NCBI GenBank assembly: GCA_038254365.1
Contig: JBBSGI010000007.1
Coordinates: 1 to 64,000, forward strand
Source of the DNA: JAWWPG01 sp038254365
GTDB taxonomy: Bacteria; Actinomycetota; Actinomycetes; Propionibacteriales; Nocardioidaceae
Reading direction: 5' to 3'
Length of the DNA: 64,000 nucleotides
The notes under the pieces are model-generated. The model did no database searches. It was given only the letters and a program-made list of their open reading frames with translations, and had not been told where the DNA came from. This document shows positions 58,203-64,000 of the stretch, piece after piece (position 1 is the first letter of the stretch; each line of letters begins with the position of its first letter). Both the position numbers and the translations under genes were made by a program.

Positions 58203-59732
58203 ATGGCTGACGACTACCTGCGCCGCATCGGGAACCTCATCCGGGACGCCCGCAAGCACCGGACGCTGACTCAGGCCGAGCTGGCAGAAACCCTCGGGAC
58301 CAGCCAGAGTGCGATCAACCGGATCGAGCGCGGCCACCAGAACCTCACCCTCGACATGCTGGCTCGCATCGGCGAGGCCCTCGACTCCGAGATCGTGTCG
58401 CTGGGCGTCTCCGGTCCGATGCACCTGCGGGTCGTCGGCGGTACGACGCTGTCCGGCTCGATCAACGTGAAGTCCAGCAAGAACGCGGGCGTTGCCCTGC
58501 TGTGCGCCGCGATGCTCAACCGCGGGCGGACGACGCTTCGCAAGGTGGCGCGCATCGAGGAGGTCAACCGGATCCTCGAGGTGCTGGCCAGCATCGGCTT
58601 CCGCTTCAGCTGGCAGGGCGAGGACAACGACCTGGAGCTACAGTCCCCCGATCATCTCGACCTCACCTCGATCGACGAGGCCGCGGCCCGCCGTACCCGC
58701 AGCATCATCATGTTCCTCGGGCCGCTGCTGCATGACCGCACCAGCTTCGAGCTCCCGTACGCCGGTGGTTGTGACCTCGGTCGCCGTACCGTGGAGCCGC
58801 ACATGACGGCGCTGCGGCCGTTCGGGCTGGAGGTGAAGGCGACCGAAGGCAGCTACCACGCCGAGGTCAACCCGTCCGTGATGCCGACCCGTCCGATCGT
58901 GCTCACCGAACGCGGCGACACCGTGACCGAGAACGTCCTGCTGGCGGCCGCCCGGCATCCCGGGGTGACCGTGATCCGCAACGCCAGCCCGAACTACATG
59001 GTGCAGGATCTGTGCTTCTTCCTCACCGCGCTCGGAGTGCGAGTCGAGGGCATCGGAACCACGACCCTCACCGTGCACGGCGTCGCGGAGATCGACGTCG
59101 ACGTCGACTACGCCCCGTCCGAGGACCCGATCGAGGCGATGAGCCTGATCGCGGCCGCGGTCGTCACGTCCTCGCAGATCACCATCCGGCGGGCTCCCAT
59201 CGAGTTCCTCGAGATCGAGTTGGCGCTGCTGGAAGAGATGGGCCTGAGCTACCACCGCAGCGAGGAGTACCTTGCCGAGAACGGCCACACCAGGCTGGTG
59301 GACCTCACGACCCGGCCATCGACGCTGCACGCCCCCCTCGACAAAATCCATCCGATGCCGTTCCCGGGGCTCAACATCGACAACCTGCCGTTCTTCGCGG
59401 TGATCGCCGCAGTGGCCGAGGGTCAGACGATGATCCACGACTGGGTCTACGAGAACCGGGCCATCTACCTCACCGAGCTGACCAAGCTCGGCGCGTCGAT
59501 CACGCTGCTCGACCCGCACCGGGTCCTGGTCGAGGGCCCCACCCACTGGTCGGCGGCCGAGCTGATGTGTCCCCCCGCTTTGCGGCCGGCGGTCGTGATC
59601 CTGCTGGCGATGATGGCGGCCAAGGGCACATCGGTGCTCCGCAACGTCTACGTGATCAACCGCGGCTACGAAGACCTCGCCGAACGCCTTAACAAGCTAG
59701 GCGCCTCGATCGAGACGTTCCGCGACATCTGA
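58203..59732 (+). CDS. XRE helix-turn-helix fused to a MurA-like enolpyruvyl transferase
   Basis: 509 aa. Residues about 8-70 are an XRE domain (RRIGNLIRDARKHRTLTQAE, LGTSQSAINRIERGHQNLTL). Residues about 80-509 are an EPSP-synthase fold like UDP-N-acetylglucosamine 1-carboxyvinyltransferase: LSGSINVKSSKNAGVALLCA, the active-loop Cys190 in YAGGCDLGRRTVEPH, and DNLPFFAVIAAVAEGQT. MurA keeps Lys, Arg and Cys at these places, and KSSKN carries the Lys. A transcription factor that senses a cell-wall precursor, or a regulated second MurA, are both possible. The ATG is fixed by the -10 six bp upstream. Confidence 0.88.
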   Translation: MADDYLRRIGNLIRDARKHRTLTQAELAETLGTSQSAINRIERGHQNLTLDMLARIGEALDSEIVSLGVSGPMHLRVVGGTTLSGSINVKSSKNAGVALLCAAMLNRGRTTLRKVARIEEVNRILEVLASIGFRFSWQGEDNDLELQSPDHLDLTSIDEAAARRTRSIIMFLGPLLHDRTSFELPYAGGCDLGRRTVEPHMTALRPFGLEVKATEGSYHAEVNPSVMPTRPIVLTERGDTVTENVLLAAARHPGVTVIRNASPNYMVQDLCFFLTALGVRVEGIGTTTLTVHGVAEIDVDVDYAPSEDPIEAMSLIAAAVVTSSQITIRRAPIEFLEIELALLEEMGLSYHRSEEYLAENGHTRLVDLTTRPSTLHAPLDKIHPMPFPGLNIDNLPFFAVIAAVAEGQTMIHDWVYENRAIYLTELTKLGASITLLDPHRVLVEGPTHWSAAELMCPPALRPAVVILLAMMAAKGTSVLRNVYVINRGYEDLAERLNKLGASIETFRDI

Positions 59733-59776
59733 CTCCGGACCGTTGGGCGCCGGTGGCGGGCCCCTACCACAGCTTG

Positions 59777-59804
59777 CCTGTGGATCGTTTCTGCGGTCCA
59801 CAGG
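59777..59804. repeat. Inverted repeat CCTGTGGA-N12-TCCACAGG
   Basis: Perfect 8-bp arms (59777-59784 and 59797-59804) with a 12-bp spacer, just before the 137-aa gene. The spacing suits a dimeric regulator, or a weak hairpin. Confidence 0.45.
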
Positions 59805-59827
59805 CCGCATCGCCCACGCTAGGGACC

Positions 59828-60241
59828 ATGTCCAAGGCCCGACGCATCCCGACACTCTCCGACCCTCGCGAAGCCGAGGCTCACTTCACCAGCGCGATCG
59901 ACCAGAGCCGGCTGGCCACCCCGACGGTCCTCGTCGTGTGCTGCGACGACCAGGCCAGGCCCATCCACCAGTGGCACGTGCTCGGGGTGGATCCCGACGC
60001 CACCCCGAGCGAGTGCGGGTGTGTCCTCGACGACCTGGTGGACCGGGCGGAGCACGAGGCGCCGGTCGCCGGGCTGGCGCTCGGCCTCACCCGGCCCGGC
60101 AGCGAGCAGGTCCAGCCGTACGACCGGACGTGGTTCCGTGCGCTCTACCGCATCTGCCACCAGCGCGGGCTCAGCCCGTTCGGCGTCTACACCGTCACCC
60201 GAGCCGGCGCCCGGCCGCTGCACATCGACGACGCCGCCTAG
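59828..60241 (+). CDS. Conserved hypothetical protein (137 aa)
   Basis: ATG 59828 (MSKARRIPTLSDPREAEAHF). Soluble alpha/beta protein. TVLVVCCDDQARPIHQWHVLG has a JAB/RadC-like look, and GLALGLTRPGSEQVQPYDRTW followed by RALYRICHQRGLSPFGVYTV (His and Cys near the C-terminus) is well structured. I do not recognise a named family with certainty. An inverted repeat lies 24 bp upstream. The longer frame from 59753 has no better signals. Confidence 0.65.
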   Translation: MSKARRIPTLSDPREAEAHFTSAIDQSRLATPTVLVVCCDDQARPIHQWHVLGVDPDATPSECGCVLDDLVDRAEHEAPVAGLALGLTRPGSEQVQPYDRTWFRALYRICHQRGLSPFGVYTVTRAGARPLHIDDAA

Positions 60242-60280
60242 CTCTCGCAAGCACTCAAGCGGTCCGCCCACCGAACCGGG

Positions 60281-60286
60281 CATACT
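60281..60286 (+). promoter_or_regulatory. -10 element CATACT of a leaderless promoter
   Basis: CATACT ends 7 bp before the GTG at 60294, with no ribosome-binding site. Confidence 0.45.
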
Positions 60287-60293
60287 GCTGCCT

Positions 60294-61115
60294 GTGGGTT
60301 GGCTGCTCGGTGCGGACGACTACCCCTTCTTCGACAACGACGGCCTCCCGCTGGCCATGGCGCACCGCGGTGGCGCCTTGACCGGCGACAGCATCGGCAT
60401 CGAGAACTCCATGGTGGCCTTCGCCGCGGCCGTGGCGCTCGGCTACCGCTACGTCGAGACGGACGTCCACGCCACCTCGGACGGGGTGGTGCTCGCCTTC
60501 CACGACGCCACGCTGGACCGCGTGACCGACGTCACCGGCTCGGTGGCGGACATCCCCTACGAGCAGGTGCGCCGCGCCCTCATCGGGGGCCGCGAAGCTG
60601 TACCGCTGCTCAGCGAGATTCTCACCTCCTGGCCCGACCTTCGGGTCAACATCGACTGCAAGAGCCGGGCCGCCATCGATCCGCTGGCCGACGTGATCAG
60701 CGAGCATCGGGCCTGGGACCGGGTGTGCGTCGCCTCGTTCTCGCCGTGGCGACTGAGCCGGCTTCGGGCCCGTTGCGGGTCACGGGTGGCAACGTCGTAC
60801 ACCCCGCTGGGTGTCGGCGCCCTTCGGCTGCTCCCGACGTACCGGCTGCGTTGGCTCGCCACCGGCCACACCGCGCTCGCGGCCCAGGTGCCCGGCTACG
60901 CCGGGCCGCTGCCGATCGTCACCCCCGCGTTCGTCAAGCGAGCGCACGCGCTGCGCAAGCGCGTGCACGTGTGGACGGTGGACGACCCCGCAGAGATGAC
61001 CCGACTGCTCGACCTCCGTGTTGACGGCATCATCACCGACCGGGCGGACCTGCTGCGTGAGGTGTACCTCCGACGCGGGATCTGGCGTGGAGCCGACCCC
61101 ACCGGTCAGACGTGA
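60294..61115 (+). CDS. Glycerophosphodiester phosphodiesterase (GDPD family)
   Basis: 273 aa. Active-site motif AHRGGALTGDSIGIENSMVA (HRG and the ExN Glu), then YVETDVHATSDGVVLAFHD (ETDVH, HD). LRVNIDCKSR carries a variant of the third metal-site segment (usually ExK), and VHVWTVDDPAEM is the C-terminal signature. It cleaves glycerophosphodiesters to glycerol 3-phosphate and an alcohol. No signal peptide, so cytoplasmic. The GTG start is supported by the -10 and by homologues starting with a short stretch before the HRG strand. Confidence 0.9.
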   Translation: MGWLLGADDYPFFDNDGLPLAMAHRGGALTGDSIGIENSMVAFAAAVALGYRYVETDVHATSDGVVLAFHDATLDRVTDVTGSVADIPYEQVRRALIGGREAVPLLSEILTSWPDLRVNIDCKSRAAIDPLADVISEHRAWDRVCVASFSPWRLSRLRARCGSRVATSYTPLGVGALRLLPTYRLRWLATGHTALAAQVPGYAGPLPIVTPAFVKRAHALRKRVHVWTVDDPAEMTRLLDLRVDGIITDRADLLREVYLRRGIWRGADPTGQT

Positions 61116-61269
61116 CCTGCCGCTTCGAGGGGGCCCCGGTGGCCGTCAGGCGGGGGATGGCGGAAGCCGCCGAAACAAACCCGACTTCGTGGCACGTCCG
61201 AACGACGTTTGGCGCCGAATAATCTCCGGAAGGTCACCGGTGCGTCTCAGGCGAATCTCAGTCGTCCCG

Positions 61270-61295
61270 GGAATCATTGCAACAGGAGACACGTT
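61270..61295 (+). promoter_or_regulatory. Sigma-R (SigH-type) promoter GGAAT-N18-GTT of rbpA
   Basis: GGAAT at 61270-61274 (as GGGAAT) and GTT at 61293-61295 are separated by exactly 18 bp, matching the consensus of the disulfide-stress ECF sigma factor SigR/SigH. rbpA is a known SigR target in Streptomyces. The 5' leader would be about 85 nt. The 155 bp before this element show nothing else to me. Confidence 0.75.
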
Positions 61296-61385
61296 GGCAC
61301 CAATGTCGGCAAGATGACGTTCAGAGTAGTGGCGCAGCCGTCAGAGCATCTCACGGGGTTTGACCACGACAGCGGGGAGCACACC

Positions 61386-61790
61386 ATGTCAGAGCGAGCG
61401 ACACTACGAGGGTCACGCCTCGGCGGTACGAGCTTCGAGGACGAGAGCGGTATCGAGTTTGCCCCCCGCCAGCGGGTCGTGTACGACTGCCTCAACGGCC
61501 ACGAGTTCGAGATCCCGATGGCGGAGGAAGCCGAGGTCCCCTTCACCTGGGAATGCCCACGCTGTGGTGCCGAGTCGCGCCAGCGTGACGGCAGCGCTCC
61601 GGACGTCAAGGCCGAGAAGCCGGCCCGCACCCACTGGGACATGCTCCGCGAGCGCAGGTCTATCACGGAGCTGGAGGACATCCTGTCCGAGCGGCTCGAG
61701 CTGCTGCGCAACGGGGACATCGGGCCGGCTCACCTGCATCGACGCAGCGCCCGCGCGACCGCCAAGACGAAGGCGCAGAAGACGGCCTGA
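61386..61790 (+). CDS. rbpA: RNA polymerase-binding protein RbpA
   Basis: 134 aa. It binds RNA polymerase and group 1/2 sigma factors and stabilises the open complex in actinobacteria. The family order is present: ATLRGSRLGGTSFEDESG, the zinc-ribbon-like core domain with YDCLNGHEFEIP and CPRCG, the basic linker and the C-terminal sigma interaction domain (THWDMLRERRSITELEDIL, ERLELLRNG). A 20-residue basic tail (RRSARATAKTKAQK) extends beyond usual homologues. The ATG follows GCGGGGAG. It is opposite ppm1, as in mycobacteria (Rv2050/Rv2051c). Confidence 0.95.
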   Translation: MSERATLRGSRLGGTSFEDESGIEFAPRQRVVYDCLNGHEFEIPMAEEAEVPFTWECPRCGAESRQRDGSAPDVKAEKPARTHWDMLRERRSITELEDILSERLELLRNGDIGPAHLHRRSARATAKTKAQKTA

Positions 61791-61791
61791 C

Positions 61792-61826
61792 ACCCGACCC
61801 GACCCGACCCGACCCGACCCGACCCG
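61792..61826. repeat. Pentanucleotide tandem repeat (ACCCG)x7
   Basis: Seven exact ACCCG units directly after the rbpA stop codon. Such a repeat is slippage-prone and may vary between strains. It lies in the 70-bp gap between convergent genes. Confidence 0.85.
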
Positions 61827-61845
61827 GCAACGAGGTGCGAGCAAG

Positions 61846-61876
61846 CCCCCCCCCCGTGCCTCAGCCGGGAGGGGGG
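61846..61876. terminator. Possible terminator hairpin between rbpA and fxsA
   Basis: A run of ten C (61846-61855) can pair with GGGGGG (61871-61876) across about 15 nt, giving a GC-only stem, but there is no T run. The stem extends into the end of fxsA. It could serve both convergent genes. Confidence 0.35.
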
Positions 61877-62301
61877 TCGCGGTAGATCTGGTGGACACCG
61901 TCCCGGGTCTGCCTCGAATGGGACTGGCCGAACCGCATGATCCGGTGTGACACCACACTGGCCAGCAGCCGCCTAGCCAGCGGTCGGCTGAACGGCAGCA
62001 CGCAGAAGAATCCGAACACGTCGGTCACGAAGCCGGGGGTGAGCAGTAGCACGCCACCGACGAGCACGATGGCGGCGTCAGCCAGCTCCTTGCCCGGCAA
62101 GGAACCGCTGGTCAGCGCACCATTCAGGGCCAGCCAGGCGCGCCGGCCTTCGCGCTTCACCAGCCACGCGCCGAGCGCAGACTCGGCGATGAGCAGCACC
62201 ACGGTAGGGATCGCGCCGATCTCCTGGCCGACCTGGATGATCACGTATATCTCCAGGATCGGCAGCCCGATGAAGAGCGCCAGCAGCAGGACGGCCCTCA
62301 T
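61861..62301 (-). CDS. fxsA: FxsA family membrane protein
   Basis: 146 aa with four hydrophobic segments. The FxsA pattern is present: LLLALFIGLPILEIYVIIQV, GAIPTVVLLIAESALGAWLV and LLLTPGFVTDVFGFFCVLP. In E. coli FxsA (suppressor of F exclusion) affects phage T7 exclusion; its normal role is unknown. The ATG at 62301 (MRAVLL) overlaps the ppm1 stop (ATGA). A longer start at 62358 would lie within ppm1. Downstream member of the lnt-ppm1-fxsA operon. Confidence 0.9.
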   Translation of the reverse strand: MRAVLLLALFIGLPILEIYVIIQVGQEIGAIPTVVLLIAESALGAWLVKREGRRAWLALNGALTSGSLPGKELADAAIVLVGGVLLLTPGFVTDVFGFFCVLPFSRPLARRLLASVVSHRIMRFGQSHSRQTRDGVHQIYRDPPPG

Positions 62302-63047
62302 CGCCGTCGGCTCCGCGCTAGACGGGCCATCTGGTCCACGCGATGCCGGATGCCCCACCGCGTGACGTTGATCAGGGCCTCGCGGACGATGTCCCCGTTC
62401 ATCTTCGACTCTCCGTACTCGCGCTCCACGAAGGTGATGGGCACCTCGACGACGTGGAACCCGCCGGCGAGGGTCCGGCGAGCCAGGTCGACCTGGAAGC
62501 AGTAACCCTGCGAGGTGACGTCACCGAGGCCGATCTCCTCGAGCACCTGACGCCGGAAGGCGCGGAATCCCCCGGTGGCGTCGTGCACCGGCAGGCCGAG
62601 GGCGACACGAGCATAGAGATTGCCGCCCCGAGAGAGCAGCATCCGGCGGCGGGGCCAGTTCACGACCCGCCCGCCCGCGACCCAGCGGGCGCCCAGCACC
62701 AGGTCCGCACCAGGCAGCGCACCCAGCAGCCGGGGAAGCTGCTCGGGAAGGTGCGAACCGTCGGCGTCCATCTCGACCAGGACGTCGTAGCCGCGGTCCA
62801 GCCCCCACGCGAATCCCGCCAGATAGGCCGCGCCCAGCCCGGCCTTGGCCTCCCGGTGCAGCACCTGGACCCTGTCGTCGTGGGCGGCGACCTTGTCGGC
62901 GAGCTCGCCGGTCCCGTCCGGCGAGCCGTCGTCGACCACCAGGATGTCGACGCTGGGCACCGAGGCCCGGACGCGGTCGAGAACCAGCTCGATGTTCTCG
63001 GCCTCGTTGTAGGTCGGAACCACCACCAGGCAGCGTAGTGCGGTCAT
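62298..63047 (-). CDS. ppm1: Polyprenol monophosphomannose synthase
   Basis: 249 aa GT2 glycosyltransferase that moves mannose from GDP-mannose to polyprenyl phosphate for lipoglycans and protein mannosylation. Motifs: VVVPTYNEAENIELVL, DILVVDDGSPDGTGELA, the DXD-type VEMDADGSHLPEQLP and FVEREYGESKM near the end. The ATG at 63047 overlaps the lnt stop (ATGA). In mycobacteria the Lnt and Ppm1 activities are carried on one fused gene; here they are separate but coupled. Confidence 0.93.
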   Translation of the reverse strand: MTALRCLVVVPTYNEAENIELVLDRVRASVPSVDILVVDDGSPDGTGELADKVAAHDDRVQVLHREAKAGLGAAYLAGFAWGLDRGYDVLVEMDADGSHLPEQLPRLLGALPGADLVLGARWVAGGRVVNWPRRRMLLSRGGNLYARVALGLPVHDATGGFRAFRRQVLEEIGLGDVTSQGYCFQVDLARRTLAGGFHVVEVPITFVEREYGESKMNGDIVREALINVTRWGIRHRVDQMARLARSRRR

Positions 63048-64000
63048 CTCGTCATCCTGCCGGGTCGGACCCGGTTGCCCAAGGCGGCGAGCCCGGTCAG
63101 GGCCAGCGCTGCCAGCGACAGCAGCAGGTCGACCCAGAAACCCAGCCGCACCCCAAGCGTGATCCCGGTCGCCAGGGTCACCTGGCGCTCGAGAACCACC
63201 TGAGTGTGCACCTGGCTCCGGGCGACCACCGACCCGTCGGCTCCGAAGAACCCGCTGATCCCGTCGGTGGAGGCGACCACCACCTGGCGTCCACTCTCGA
63301 CGGCCCGATACCTGGAGATGGCGAACTGTTGGGCAAGCTGGCCGGTTCCGGCGTACGTCGCGTTGTTGGTCTGCACGACGACAACCTCCCCGCCGTCCCG
63401 CACGATGCTGCGGACCAGCCCGTCGTAGGCGACCTCGAAGCACATCAGGTCACCGATCGTCGTCCCCCCGATCGACAGCACGCCGGCCCGGTCACCGGGT
63501 GCGAAATCCTTGGGGATCTGTTTCAGCCGACCGATCAAGGGCGTCAGCAGGCTACGGAACGGGATGTATTCGCCGAAGGGCACCAGGTGCTGCTTGGTGT
63601 ATCGCTCCCCCGGTCCCGAGGTCGGCGACCACACGATCCCGACGTTCTGCACGTGTTCAGAGTCCGGACCGCTGCGGACCGCGCCGACCAGCACCGGCAC
63701 TGCGATGTCGCGCACTGCTGCGTCGATCTCCTCGTACACCGACCGATCCAGGTAGGGGTCGATGTCGGTCGAGTTCTCCGGCCAGATCACAAAGTCGGGT
63801 CGGGCAGCGCGGCCCGCCGCCACCTTGGCCGCGAAGGCGCGGGTGGCGCTTGCGTGGTTGTGCAGCACGGCGCGCCGCTCGTCGAAAGCCGTCAGCCCGT
63901 CTCCCGGCACGTTGCCCTGCACGACAGCGACGGTCACCCGGCTCTGCGCCCCCGCCAAGCCGACGGGCAGCACGAACGCGGCGAGCACGAGTCCGAGAGC
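63044..64000 (-). CDS. lnt: Apolipoprotein N-acyltransferase (5' end outside window)
   Basis: C-terminal 319 residues in the window; the frame stays open to the last base, so the N-terminal membrane helices lie beyond it. It N-acylates the lipoprotein Cys at the membrane. The nitrilase-type domain has the catalytic Glu in VIWPENSTD, Lys in YTKQHLVPFGEYIP and Cys in LMCFEVAYDGLVR. RAVESGRQVV is also typical. A C-terminal membrane helix (WVDLLLSLAALALTGLAAL) ends the protein. First gene seen of the lnt - ppm1 - fxsA operon. Confidence 0.93.
   Translation of the reverse strand, partial: ALGLVLAAFVLPVGLAGAQSRVTVAVVQGNVPGDGLTAFDERRAVLHNHASATRAFAAKVAAGRAARPDFVIWPENSTDIDPYLDRSVYEEIDAAVRDIAVPVLVGAVRSGPDSEHVQNVGIVWSPTSGPGERYTKQHLVPFGEYIPFRSLLTPLIGRLKQIPKDFAPGDRAGVLSIGGTTIGDLMCFEVAYDGLVRSIVRDGGEVVVVQTNNATYAGTGQLAQQFAISRYRAVESGRQVVVASTDGISGFFGADGSVVARSQVHTQVVLERQVTLATGITLGVRLGFWVDLLLSLAALALTGLAALGNRVRPGRMTR

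Noticed and set aside
59777..59804. DnaA boxes (TGTGGA / TCCACA) suggesting an origin
   Set aside because: Only one inverted pair, missing the TTAT part of the box, and no dnaA, dnaN or AT-rich region nearby.
61792..61826. (ACCCG)x7 as a telomere-like or replication-origin element
   Set aside because: A simple pentamer in a 70-bp convergent gap with core genes on both sides. No DnaA boxes or terminal inverted repeats accompany it.
1..64000. CRISPR arrays, cas genes, insertion sequences, prophage genes or integrases
   Set aside because: Looked for repeats with regular spacing, transposase motifs and inverted termini. None seen; the only tandem repeats are very short.
1..64000. tRNA and rRNA genes
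   Set aside because: No cloverleaf with GTTCGANTC-type T-loop in the intergenic stretches and no rRNA-like sequence were noticed. A tRNAscan run would be decisive.

Overview
The window is high-GC DNA from an actinobacterium (Actinomycetota). Evidence for this is the rbpA / ppm1 / lnt / fxsA neighbourhood, the gcvH - FHA (GarA-like) - MerR (FtsR-like) - DUF151 - MerR - gcvP block, a PPOX flavoprotein of the F420 type, many GTG starts and many apparently leaderless promoters. Family and genus cannot be fixed from what I see. The large aerobic [NiFe]-hydrogenase locus and tyrosine catabolism genes suit a soil heterotroph that scavenges trace H2.

Region 1 (2-12532, all + strand) is the 3' part of a group 1h (Hhy-type, high-affinity) [NiFe]-hydrogenase locus. 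The truncated large subunit is followed by a NifU / Rieske-like protein, DUF5947, DUF6084, an uncharacterised 478-aa protein, two 39-aa DUF6893 membrane micropeptides flanking two acidic low-complexity proteins, a maturation endopeptidase, a fused HypC-HypF, a free HypC, HypD, HypE and a DUF6390 protein. Most genes overlap or lie close together. The accessory part is the best candidate here for an incompletely described system.

Region 2 (12547-17643) holds a short peptidoglycan-binding-repeat protein, an IclR regulator, a PfpI/DJ-1 protein and the end of tyrosine catabolism: fumarylacetoacetase with a conserved unknown partner, divergent from homogentisate dioxygenase. Region 3 (17659-20990, -) is a MoxR-type AAA ATPase plus VWA protein pair. 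Region 4 (21115-29679, +) matches, from memory, the order of mycobacterial Rv1822-Rv1832: phosphatidyltransferase, DUF881, small basic protein, DUF881, gcvH, FHA protein, FtsR-like MerR, DUF151 nuclease, MerR, then a glycine riboswitch and gcvP.

Region 5 (29676-41829) carries a serine beta-lactamase-like protein, TldE/TldD, SbcC/SbcD, FdhD, a PAP2 phosphatase, a DUF2127 membrane protein and a GNAT acetyltransferase. Region 6 (41843-52012) is accessory and partly decayed. Broken beta-carbonic anhydrase, membrane-protein, LanC-like, VOC and DUF2332 genes lie among intact kinases, an ArsR-SRPBCC fusion, a methyltransferase and others. Region 7 (52029-57981) has an ATP-grasp / aldo-keto reductase pair, glmS and a multiply frameshifted Asp-box (sialidase-like) secreted protein. 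Region 8 (58203-64000) has an XRE-MurA fusion with a likely autoregulatory operator, a GDPD phosphodiesterase, rbpA behind a consensus sigma-R promoter and, on the opposite strand, lnt - ppm1 - fxsA, with lnt cut by the window end.

Recurring signal: about fifteen genes have a TAnnnT-like -10 hexamer ending 6-7 nt before the start codon with no Shine-Dalgarno, which indicates leaderless mRNAs and in several cases decides the start.
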